This document shows positions 12,301 to 14,489 of a stretch of DNA of 14,489 nt, piece after piece. The notes beneath the pieces were generated by a model. That model worked only from the letters and a program-made list of their open reading frames with translations. It had not been told where the DNA came from and did no database searches. The stretch's first letter is position 1, and each line of letters begins with the position of its first letter. Source of the stretch: Candidatus Rifleibacteriota bacterium (GTDB lineage: Bacteria; Riflebacteria; Ozemobacteria; Ozemobacterales; Ozemobacteraceae); the NCBI GenBank assembly GCA_029564115.1, contig JAKQQP010000466.1:1-14489 (forward strand), given 5' to 3'. Both the position numbers and the translations under genes were made by a program.

Positions 12301-14222
12301 GAAGCGACCAGGTTCGACTGCAGATTATCGAGCGCCTTGGAAATTTTCGTGTGACCAACGGTGCTTTCGGCGGTCGAGCGGCTCTGAAGCACAAGATTGT
12401 ATGCTGACAGGTCGATATTACCGGCAGCAGCAGTAAGGTCTGAATTAACCGTGAGCTGAGCGTCTGAATCGAATTCGGTATAATTGACCGCGGCACCCAG
12501 GTATGATTCATCACCGGTTTCAACGATAGCCACTGTTGAGACATCGCTACGGGTTTCGGATCTGACCGTCAGATTTTTTCGGGCAGCAACCATGGCGGAA
12601 CTACCGATCTGAACGTTTGATTTATTGCTGACATCAGCAATTACCACGCCAGTCGCCAGTTTGGAATTATCGTTGGCAGTTTTGGCAGCACCGGTAGCAT
12701 CGAGCGCCACTTCAGCCCTGGCGTCGATAAAAATATCGCCCTGCGTCGGGTCAGCCTCGGTGCCGGCGCTGAGAGAACCATTGACAGTAACCGCAGCTTC
12801 ATTGCTGACATCGGCATAAACAACAGCAGCGGCAGCACCGCTAGGAGTGCGTTTGATCTTTGCCAGAGAAGTGCTGGCGCCGACAATGATATCAGATCGG
12901 CTCAGCGCCTTGATTTTAACATCTTTTGCGGCGGCAATCGAAGCCCCCTGAGCGACATCAACCGTAGCTTTAGTGCTGGTGACAGCTACTTCACCGGCAA
13001 TATTGACCGGCGAGGTCATGCCGGCGATGCTTAAACCGAGATCGAGAATGTTCACGCCGCCATTTTTATAAAAATTATTGGCTATGGCATTGACCAGAAC
13101 GTCGTTCTCGGCGTTTATCGCAGCCGTGGCACCTACTTCAACTGTTGCTTTGATATCAGCAACAGGGTTGCCGCCGGCAAAAGTTTCGACTTCGCGAGTC
13201 TGACCGTATTCAAAAACCGTTTCAGAACCATCGAGCTTGCCATTGGCGGCAACAGCTTCGAAACTGGCATCGAGTTTGGCGTTAACGGTGCCGTTTACGG
13301 TAACTTTGGCATGCGCTTCGGCTTTGCCGAATTCGCTGAACCCGGTGCCCAGTTTGGTAATGCTGGAAGCTTTTCCGGAGGTGTCGGCGACGGCAACCAG
13401 CTCGACATTGCCATCGGTGTTGGTCGTCATTTCAAGACCGGAAACGCTTATTCCCGGAATGTTGTCTGTGTTGACCAGAGCCGAAAAATCGACAACGCCG
13501 GTATCGATTCTGGCGCCACCGTTTAGAGTGACTGTGCCCGCGACAGCACCAACGTTATCGATGGCGTTGACCCGACCACTGATAACGATCGAGCCTGCTG
13601 AATTTATCGGAATGCCGTCACCGGCTTTGACACCATTGTGGTTTACAAACTTTCTCGAGGTAATATGGCCGATTTCGGTGGCGTTTTCTTCGATGACAAG
13701 AGTATTCTCGCGCACGAATTTTTCCATGAACTCACTGGTCGGAGTTATGGCAAAAAGCGCACCACAGTTGATCACGCCGGTACTGCCGACTACCAGGCCC
13801 TGAGCGCTGAGAAAATAGAGATTGCCGCCGATCTGACTGCCTTTTATGGCATTGATTGTACCATCCACCTGAATCTGGCTTTTGACGAAATTTATGAGAT
13901 TGCTGGTATTTGTGGGGAGGTGAAAATTGGCTGTATGGCCGGTTGAAAGGTTGAAATCATGGAACGAATTAAAAGCGTTGTTACCAGAAACTGTGTTAGT
14001 CTCAATTTTATAAACATCGCCATTCTGAGTTATCGTTGTGCCGGGATTATGTTTAGTTATTGTCGAACCCAGAGAAATATTGGTCGTGGCCAGAAAACCC
14101 AGACCGGCAGCTGCGGCCGCCAGCTTTCGCAGCGTTTTCCCCGGCGCGGCAAAAGCAGAATCTGCAGTATTTTTTCCCCGTTTTCTAAGTATCAGCCTCT
14201 TCCAGGTTTTCAGCAAACTCAT
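1..14222 (-). CDS. Giant LktA-family filamentous adhesin (TpsA), C-terminus beyond the window
   Basis: One uninterrupted minus-strand frame gives 4,740 complete codons from the ATG at 14222-14220 to the window edge, with no stop. The start is chosen because GGGAG lies 7 nt upstream and a Sec leader follows at once. Domains in order are: leader; haemagglutination-activity (TPS) domain, about residues 52-170; beta-helix; about 26 degenerate 50-60-residue units with a G-x-V-x-x-N-x-I-x-N core; and further beta-helical modules broken by helical, aromatic and acidic insertions. The chain is rich in Gly, Ala, Ser, Thr, Asn, Asp and Val. I count only about nine cysteines, usual for TPS exoproteins. 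Members of this family pass through Sec and then a TpsB pore and act on the cell surface as adhesins or leukotoxins. The family call rests on the TPS domain, the repeat type and the module near 3000-3600. Binding or toxic activity is inferred, not shown. Length, start and frame are secure; the exact subfamily is less so. Confidence 0.92.
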   Translation of the reverse strand, partial: MSLLKTWKRLILRKRGKNTADSAFAAPGKTLRKLAAAAAGLGFLATTNISLGSTITKHNPGTTITQNGDVYKIETNTVSGNNAFNSFHDFNLSTGHTANFHLPTNTSNLINFVKSQIQVDGTINAIKGSQIGGNLYFLSAQGLVVGSTGVINCGALFAITPTSEFMEKFVRENTLVIEENATEIGHITSRKFVNHNGVKAGDGIPINSAGSIVISGRVNAIDNVGAVAGTVTLNGGARIDTGVVDFSALVNTDNIPGISVSGLEMTTNTDGNVELVAVADTSGKASSITKLGTGFSEFGKAEAHAKVTVNGTVNAKLDASFEAVAANGKLDGSETVFEYGQTREVETFAGGNPVADIKATVEVGATAAINAENDVLVNAIANNFYKNGGVNILDLGLSIAGMTSPVNIAGEVAVTSTKATVDVAQGASIAAAKDVKIKALSRSDIIVGASTSLAKIKRTPSGAAAAVVYADVSNEAAVTVNGSLSAGTEADPTQGDIFIDARAEVALDATGAAKTANDNSKLATGVVIADVSNKSNVQIGSSAMVAARKNLTVRSETRSDVSTVAIVETGDESYLGAAVNYTEFDSDAQLTVNSDLTAAAGNIDLSAYNLVLQSRSTAESTVGHTKISKALDNLQSNLVASIFSLTKFSSKFTGTLGEDTGTKFRAAGAIVFAHGSHNASVKLGGNVEITAGEKLVLKSSAIIEDIFLKADSIARSKMNNAEGDKTSVSAGILYSDISQNSEVNIADASHTIDGNGSTLTGKTVEISSLAKIEYNRVKRMIQAVEDAVATLKDSVSGETQLELIDGVADAYQIIKDNFADLGAEGLTSADKIDIFIDSLASLSSMAGALGDLIAGESKILSSAAKIVTSAADFAVYGNYLNMSAASAIKGANEENSADIGFSGAVGLTDFTTRSEVIVGRNVALSAVLPPADVAEPVKISALTDVDTISAAGHLIPSSGAKSFGGTYFSQDFISVANVTVAEGSDISAANKDIAISAGNDSKTVVAGFASAMAGSGVEGMVTRLTGNSEAAVNIDDEVGLAARDIKLGALNNTKVVNIAGSVMISSAVGVSAGVAINDFVKDSIVFVGDIDEKYQDSLDEKSETDKATTDNSLRSRTDATITATGLIEAEARSTGRFTAVGVAGGITKNDDSGSGGFFSDMAQKYNNFEDSVSGTINSLGSKFSNVAGELSGKTSNKSSGTHKNPEFSLSVAGSVALNFIENTTKADISGATIELGATADSNLNVMAVNNTDLTAFAGSAGLMWQKATQDTSGKSVGIAGAVGLNSLTNTTEAIVRNSDIKSADQVNVFAINGGTNVAAGLGLQVSKNSGNADGAFTMGGSVSINGIDNTVKAEMIDTAVTGEDARKTDVKVTAYESDLQITGGVQLTVGKQKGAFGAAVNVANISNDVTARIDGGNYAKVADVSASALQALTQVNGALTAGIIWGTDDSVAIMGAAVYNQLDNILKAEITGATITASGDVSANTRDFRTAEAVSGYEQILNRFESDAGAFISTDGADYYDVDASNDADGPVDPLTGQPKNGALIVSGAMAISSADTAVGAAVVINDINNEFDAKIENSTISAEAINTRSYAQTFLVSAAGGIAVSTDNGAGGGSVIWNEIDNQVKSGALKSTLNSNSVKFQAENASRLIAVAGQISAGAGNAAVGMALSYNDIVNTTDAYSFASIITGQDTADSQLLVEADNSVEVLDIAASIAASEKVGIGGSVAINKIANDTRALVDKSFVDENEVTQTNAGAALTGFKTLRVKAEDNSELKSLAGTVAGGGDAGIGGSVAYNEISGTTGAAIDNITLNAENVLVKSRNDAAISTLAAGLGGAGKVAVQGAAATGEISRTIYSRLNAAQINNVSSSVDVVAESCGAINSSAAVVSVGGKAGVGAGVSVNRIDDTVNASVSGGTLNLKDLDIRSKASQTIRTIGAAGSGGASFGVSGSVAVNKINTVNSAFIDGNASITAEDNVGVVAQTDDNLMNYAGLLSVGGNAGIGAAVGVNHILGDTEARIENAAVSAKGLGAGITADSVVSDDKMNDGFISDQSVNIGYTLEQQRSAVTKTGVVVDSSATHTLKSFIANAAGAGTAALAGTVNVSQIDGNTNAVIRNTTVNNGISAGDVTVNAADYTNMSGFVGSVGGAGTVGIGASSDTGKVNRNTSARVDNVLTGSKAKDMKVNSVAKQGLSSFAAGLGVGGTTGIAGTVSVAMLSGTTEAIVANSLITLDSLQVNADHWCKVSVLDTTAAVAGYAGIGGAVAVNDIRDKVKAEISDSTIGMSADNAGEISVKAKNYALLNATTASLGGGLAGVAGNVAVNYMENQVTAIIKNSTLATTQKRATSITVKAENSANIDSDIGTVALGGVGAGASVGVNTLDGKVRAEVDKSSLYAKGNISVAADESRTVDQHAFTVAGGGLGLAGNVMILTSGQLLSEDNSDGNVEIRNAVTAAEQVNNGSIGGTNGALTAEEQTALNGTSNNLSSQEAGKSATTVSVGGTAANKSVLNSSEGSVAVKATENTVANLTGGSGAIGGSAAGGSVGIVDLNRNVGTTISYATINAGADIDVASEVKGNAGLNMYQGSAGIFAAGTAAYGSVSSAGNALTAVSNSSFVNSGNILIGAKDVSGAEARSYGLTAGTIAAGVLVTQIDNSGAVNVNLNANNMIAAGEVTVKAEKGNSLTAKTVGGALGLHFSGVGIASTVDDTGNAAVTMTGAGSSLEGTEIGFTAENKPVVISEATSASISGLVSAGVSVATSNVAGQAHVNVSGGNIFKAPQVSFNGIFAGNNSVKAVGVSGGFAASFGYNQSNAYNRAIVNVLVGNNTYTDTTDLVLAGSNIVTQSADTRGLNIGGLIASGNNKARTEADTTTKVSLTGHTTSRKAGSIDISADSSSIHTVNADGNGGGLISVDGLSAYAINKITTLTEATLGGKWDLAGVLRLIAAQNDKTTISADSTRGSLAGYSGTKSENTIDSTTKTLVSDDASIKAGGNIEFQAKNSITCNENGGYSSSGAGYGGIVVSGAASTANITSTTEAKIGKNATLLSYGDILGNALTSAKIYNKVRTVGAGVVANPLARTDNTITFDNNLITDTGSLLKTVVAGKNLCLAASDDLHAVLTSDSDMQGGLGGYSDARTKAHVARENTIDIYGDLFGINDVNLYVDANASGKGALYELTATADSYNKNSVVAIAKASLDSKTTQKNQINIYNGADIHSVRHIKLGATSGKEKMTEAASEYTWYSTETTGGYSSTASGQRSRNITSDNKVNISGNLIAGIYNKVILTIDGIVDFIGKVDGSTTAPTVTSTVLDYKNAIQTGTTNYANDLFNRYQEVCRLATEYSGTTAGVGYEAEKTRLLAEMSRYGLYDPVSKVVIGGMSVQYVSLPDMVCSGGNVVINSGSVVGNGTIDAKGSPEIIVTNNTNLYMKVNDLEIVDYGGEVIYNQVSLGNTAATKLPTLSSVQTSDSSNALISVKETWNGSLTVTEGGRTENVVPLTNIEINGNVSNPLGRILIDNTRGDIVLQGKTAETGASISAREIELKASAGSISQGFTQGILNIGATPEHLYKAYADGKAALIDGDETVTTTKKASYDTINEALQQGTWIAGGSVFLNASDINVNGLIQSGYAEYVITLSGDAQNKINQYDSDYRGQNITSSSLQSYKLNNGGAKLLNGSYYYEVQAYYNPQTRKVVLEDIDPQGGKIYLTGRISSTGNGRMVAADGSANINIQNNTARSLTVGKVNVGNVAGVVSVTDTEKGITTEFRRDSTTTYTIGSTAKTVTGPSNSYSPKSGMYYNWSTGYEETNYKHYYKKEGFSWWGGYTWNAGSISEIEDSLTPLDSRSGGSNKLQGTYIDVVSGATNEYTIFYKNDVDYHNTWFDRWVTYDNWTHYSGDEHYDWGSNLGKVVTFQHSLNASHNIGVNFIGSTSGGSLNLTSLNGINLTGNVSGVSQTAVNITSTSGAIEQVGGKVIGDNINLTARKGIGNIGSLYHQGLNDTSILNAITESGDIDIVSHSSIGKQGNLELVARTGAGDVKLVADGSLLQNGAGIAVQGRRIDLESIHGGIGQSGNSLLVEAGQTPANSGDTMSASVNARARESVYMTQNTGDMRLGRIESVVGDVWLKVNDGTFDNVLPVSEDSSSRNGDALVEKWVAMGLINADGSDNGAEVKARSVENYENGVKTEFASYLTQKTFYEAYPNVEKAEAFAVLEAKYSSFSSADQYLDAMSADTGCDYYKIANDLYGWSKDSLLYALQKSIMNPTSGSSQTIERPANVKGKNITLTAFAGGIGKDEAAEEVSIRNLGSNLDTLKKLAAAEASDVTWNLSEEKATIKRTTAIGIEMTDSQGVLDAVARDNIYIAASTDAPIYVNNIDAADSNIRLLGRNGVYNSSSVPDTANFIGRDLIVEGGSNGVVSVIGTADRPIVTEISGKLTARADGLINLYQQTMTPLQIAAIYGGADLQLRAAGDIRSVNTGVAFEDMGYINANGTLSMISYAGNIGEDGKGLRILTDSNDLVEAIASNIYLEGQSESSSRPSLNLGNIYALNAGSFKVSNDDSGVNFSGDVTAGQISVNAVSVSQSENSSTIAAASVVMTTSDGLSLDSSENLINRASLTNTDSGHIEFINKSALTLDGVVNSAAAGNISLLVNSEVTTEQAIAAAGNINIHTAGCFDSTSSLVAGNDAVIDVDSGNFAAGSVDAGNDLSLTVTDGDVTIDDASAGNDAVIGVDSGNFIANSVSSGNNLSVTL
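327..1459 (-). other. Distal FHA-like beta-helix
   Basis: Residues about 4255-4632 return to strand/turn pattern. They contain ITLTAFAGGIG, LDAVARDNIYIAASTDAPIY, DLIVEGGSNGVVSVIG, LQLRAAGDIRSVNTG and VVMTTSDGLSLDSSENL. This resembles the FhaB-type solenoid. No processing site or C-terminal domain has been reached by the window edge. Confidence 0.65.
1460..1820 (-). other. Helical insertion 3 in the adhesin
   Basis: Residues about 4135-4254 are predominantly helical in character. NGDALVEKWVAMGLINADG is followed by EFASYLTQKTFYEAYPNVEK, AEAFAVLEAKYSSFSSADQY and DLYGWSKDSLLYALQKS, after which the beta-helix restarts (VKGKNITLTAFAGGIG). It contains one cysteine (TGCDYY) and two tryptophans. I recognise no enzyme motif. 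It lies between two otherwise ordinary solenoid stretches. Confidence 0.6.
2540..2880 (-). other. Tyr/Trp/His-rich insertion in the adhesin
   Basis: Residues about 3782-3894 are packed with aromatic residues. MYYNWSTGYEETNYKHYYKK is followed by EGFSWWGGYTWN, a linker, then VDYHNTWFDRWVTYDNWTHY and SGDEHYDWGSN. I checked the frame codon by codon from 2523 to 2640. Composition differs sharply from the Gly/Ala/Ser/Val-rich remainder, which is nearly free of Trp. It probably folds as a separate compact lobe on the fibre. A carbohydrate-binding role is conceivable from the exposed-aromatic character but is not shown. Confidence 0.65.
3000..4119 (-). other. Conserved distal LktA-family beta-helix module with an RGD
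   Basis: Residues about 3368-3741 form regular beta-helix. In order they show VVINSGSVVGNGTIDAKG, VNDLEIVDYGGEVIYN, ILIDNTRGDIVLQGKT (RGD at 3678-3686, residues 3513-3515), GGSVFLNASDINVNGLIQSG, then YYNPQTRKVVLEDIDPQGG and KIYLTGRISSTGNGRMVAAD. From memory of the family, the last two blocks are well conserved in LktA-type leukotoxin-like proteins. This is one of the reasons for the family call; that memory could not be tested here. Confidence 0.65.
4120..4319 (-). other. Helical insertion 2 in the adhesin
   Basis: Residues about 3303-3367 read as one or two helices: LDYKNAIQTGTTNYANDLFN, then RYQEVCRLATEYSG and YEAEKTRLLAEMSRYGLYDP. The segment contains one of the rare cysteines. Beta-helix resumes immediately afterwards with SGGNVVINSGSVVGNG. 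Function is unknown. Confidence 0.6.
4320..5779 (-). repeat. Second repeat class with GGYS-type turns
   Basis: Residues about 2815-3302 drop the N-x-I-x-N core and instead show four units with a Gly-Gly-Tyr-Ser-like turn and a downstream strand: LAGYSGTKSENTID (near 5330), ENGGYSSSGAGYGG (near 5200), LGGYSDARTKAHVAREN (near 4840) and TTGGYSSTASGQRSRN (near 4480). Each is followed by a short I/V-x-(I/V) strand and an Asn/Gly turn. Spacing is irregular, about 120-370 nt. The segment is still beta-solenoid in character and links the main array to the conserved distal module. Confidence 0.6.
5780..11560 (-). repeat. Array of about 26 degenerate LktA-type repeats (protein level)
   Basis: Residues about 888-2814 are built of tandem units mostly 50-60 residues long. 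A representative unit core is IGGSVAINKIANDTRALVD, then I-x-A or V-x-A strands, a V-x-V-x-A strand, and an Ala/Gly-rich A-G-x-x-x-x-G-G-x-A-G that leads into the next G-x-x-V-x-x-N. Clear cores include VALNFIENTTKADI, VVINDINNEFDAKI, VSVNRIDDTVNASV, VAVNKINTVNSAFI and VAVNDIRDKVKAEI. The layout matches the roughly 53-residue repeat of LktA-family adhesins. Units have diverged at DNA level, so this is an old amplification. Several units carry insertions, at about 10610-10975, 9600-9770, 7990-8120 and 6740-6940. Confidence 0.82.
9600..9770 (-). other. Acidic insertion with calcium-loop-like motif
   Basis: Between two LktA-type units, about residues 1485-1541 read as a short helix (SGYEQILNRFESD) followed by an acidic loop. 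The loop contains DGADYYDVDASNDADGPVD and then PLTGQPKNG. The D-x-D-x-x-x-D-x-D-G-x-x-D spacing resembles Asp-rich calcium loops such as those of thrombospondin type-3 repeats. Only one such loop is seen, so metal binding is an inference. Confidence 0.45.
11560..11930 (-). other. Helical insertion 1 in the adhesin beta-helix
   Basis: Residues about 765-887 lose the beta-strand/turn pattern and read as amphipathic helices. Examples are YNRVKRMIQAVEDAVATLKD and ELIDGVADAYQIIKDNFADL, followed by IDIFIDSLASLSSMAGALGD and an Ala/Ser-rich helix. The segment lacks the Gly/Asn turn signature of its surroundings. It is likely a domain projecting from the solenoid. Its function is unknown. Confidence 0.6.
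11931..13712 (-). other. N-terminal beta-helix region of the adhesin
   Basis: Residues about 171-764 continue the TPS solenoid. They contain short strands separated by Gly/Asn/Asp turns and several loosely repeated units with an A-x-V-S-N-x-(A/S)-x-V core, for example VVYADVSNEAAVTVNGS, VVIADVSNKSNVQIGSS and VNYTEFDSDAQLTVNSD near 12400-12830. These look like a diverged, shorter version of the main repeat array that follows. A less regular, probably helical stretch (near 12190-12360, residues about 623-680) interrupts the pattern. No catalytic motif was recognised. Confidence 0.7.
13713..14069 (-). other. TPS / haemagglutination-activity domain
   Basis: Residues about 52-170 have the layout of the two-partner secretion domain that TpsB recognises. 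GTTITQNGDVYKIETN opens the first strands, then N-x-F-x-x-F at residues 82-87, NTSNLINFV at 105-113 where the family often has NPNL, VDGTINA at 119-125, and LYFLSAQGLVVGSTGVIN at 135-152 where FhaB-type proteins have an NPNG(I/M) turn. FAITPTSEFMEKF at 157-169 closes the domain. The family-typical asparagines of both short motifs are partly replaced. C153 is one of very few cysteines in the protein. This domain is the main evidence for two-partner secretion. Confidence 0.88.
14073..14222 (-). other. Long Sec signal peptide of the giant adhesin
   Basis: Residues 1 to about 50 begin MSLLKTWKRLILRKRGK, a long basic n-region. A second basic stretch (KTLRK, residues 29-33) leads into a hydrophobic Ala/Gly/Leu core at residues 34-45 (LAAAAAGLGFLA). 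A polar segment with a likely cleavage site follows around residues 47-52. This fits Sec export. The n-region is extended, as is common in TpsA proteins and autotransporters, but it does not read as the canonical extended-signal-peptide consensus. The exact cleavage site cannot be fixed by eye. Confidence 0.8.
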
Positions 14223-14229
14223 TTTTTCA

Positions 14230-14234
14230 CTCCC
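14230..14234 (-). promoter_or_regulatory. Shine-Dalgarno of the giant adhesin
   Basis: The minus strand reads GTGGGAGTGAAAAAATG. GGGAG sits 7 nt before the ATG at 14222-14220. This fixes the start codon. Confidence 0.8.
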
Positions 14235-14251
14235 ACAGCAGAGATGCAAGG

Positions 14252-14273
14252 AACAGGTTACTGTGAACCTGTT
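14252..14273 (-). promoter_or_regulatory. Leader inverted repeat just upstream of the ribosome binding site
   Basis: AACAGGTT and AACCTGTT form a perfect 8-bp inverted repeat around a 6-nt spacer, ending 17 nt before the GGGAG. It lacks a following T-tract, so it is not a simple terminator. It could be a protein-binding operator or a 5'-UTR stem. Function is unproven. Confidence 0.4.
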
Positions 14274-14280
14274 GCCAGAG

Positions 14281-14319
14281 ACAAGTTTTTCTTGTTCTCG
14301 GCCCTAAAATAATTTAAAT
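14281..14319 (-). promoter_or_regulatory. Candidate promoter area with AT-rich block and small palindrome
   Basis: The minus strand has TTTAAATTATTTTA at 14318-14305, the most AT-rich block of the leader and a possible -10 area. It is followed by a 5-bp inverted repeat ACAAG-AAAAA-CTTGT at 14295-14281. No convincing -35 box at 16-18 bp spacing was found. The promoter call therefore rests on position and composition only. Confidence 0.3.
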
Positions 14320-14357
14320 CACCGCCTGCCAGATGTTTAGCAAATGCGGCTAAAGCA

Positions 14358-14392
14358 AACAGGGCTGAGTTCTTTTGGAACTCAGCCCTGTT
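14358..14392 (-). terminator. Perfect 15-bp hairpin, probable intrinsic terminator
   Basis: AACAGGGCTGAGTTC (14358-14372) and its exact complement GAACTCAGCCCTGTT (14378-14392) enclose a 5-nt loop. Read on the minus strand, the stem is followed by TGCTTTAG, so with the last stem bases the tail is TTTGCTTT, a weak U-tract. On the plus strand the tail is AAATTTAT. The minus orientation fits better, closing the gene that ends at the right edge and separating it from the adhesin. It may act in both directions. Confidence 0.7.
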
Positions 14393-14419
14393 AAATTTAT
14401 GAATAAAGATCGAAAGGCT

Positions 14420-14489
14420 TTAAAAAATCTTCCAAGCTCGACGAAAATCCGTTACTGCGCTGCCGATTTGCATCGGACCTATGCCAGAT
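14420..14489 (-). CDS. 3' end of an upstream gene (frame uncertain)
   Basis: The right edge must hold the end of a neighbour if the hairpin at 14358-14392 is a terminator. Two minus-strand frames are open to the edge. One ends at the TAA at 14422-14420 and finishes GPMQIGSAVTDFRRAWKIF. Its codon use looks ordinary, and its terminal Phe with alternating hydrophobics would suit an outer-membrane barrel. The other ends at the TAA at 14399-14397, 4 nt before the hairpin, and finishes SSSLEDFLKPFDLYS. A plus-strand frame from the ATG at 14399 is also open (MNKDRKALKNLPSS) but has no Shine-Dalgarno and starts right after the hairpin. With 23-31 codons visible, no function can be assigned. A TpsB partner would be expected nearby, but this is not shown. 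Confidence 0.35.
   Translation of the reverse strand, partial: SGIGPMQIGSAVTDFRRAWKIF

Noticed and set aside
14358..14392. Mobile-element terminal inverted repeat or attachment site
   Set aside because: The two arms are separated by only 5 nt and there is no transposase, integrase or target duplication nearby. A terminator hairpin explains it better.
14399..14489. Divergent plus-strand gene starting at the ATG at 14399
   Set aside because: The frame is open for 30 codons, but no Shine-Dalgarno precedes the ATG and the strong hairpin ends 6 nt before it. It is kept only as an alternative to the minus-strand gene end.

Overview
The window is almost entirely one gene. A single open reading frame on the minus strand starts at an ATG at 14222-14220, behind a good Shine-Dalgarno sequence, and runs without a stop to the left edge. 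That gives 4,740 complete codons, with the C-terminus outside the window. The product is a giant secreted beta-helical surface protein of the two-partner secretion (TpsA) type. It most closely resembles the leukotoxin LktA-family filamentous adhesins. The visible part alone is roughly half a megadalton. Such a protein, with a Sec-type leader and a haemagglutination-activity (TPS) domain, implies a diderm (Gram-negative-type) bacterium. Nothing here allows a species or phylum to be named.

The layout below follows the minus strand, right to left. An upstream gene probably ends at the right edge (stop near 14420 or 14397). A perfect 15-bp hairpin at 14358-14392 follows and is probably its terminator. 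About 135 bp of leader comes next, with an AT-rich candidate promoter block, several small inverted repeats and the Shine-Dalgarno sequence. The protein then unfolds as: signal peptide (residues 1 to about 50); TPS domain (about 52-170); an N-terminal beta-helix (about 171-764); a helical insertion (about 765-887); about 26 degenerate LktA-type tandem units (about 888-2814); a second repeat class with GGYS-like turns (about 2815-3302); a short helical insertion (about 3303-3367); a conserved LktA-family beta-helix module carrying an RGD (about 3368-3784); a strongly aromatic insertion (about 3785-3893); a beta-helical stretch (about 3894-4134); a third helical insertion (about 4135-4254); more beta-helix; and finally short tandem coils of 19-20 residues with an exact 120-nt higher-order period at the window edge.

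By established knowledge of TpsA proteins, the leader sends the chain through Sec. The TPS domain is then recognised by a TpsB outer-membrane pore, and the rest folds outside the cell into a long beta-helical fibre used for adhesion or cytotoxicity. No TpsB gene is identifiable inside the window. The fragment at the right edge is too short to assign. No tRNA, rRNA, CRISPR array, insertion sequence or integrase was seen. The many medium-length plus-strand open frames are antisense shadows of the giant gene.
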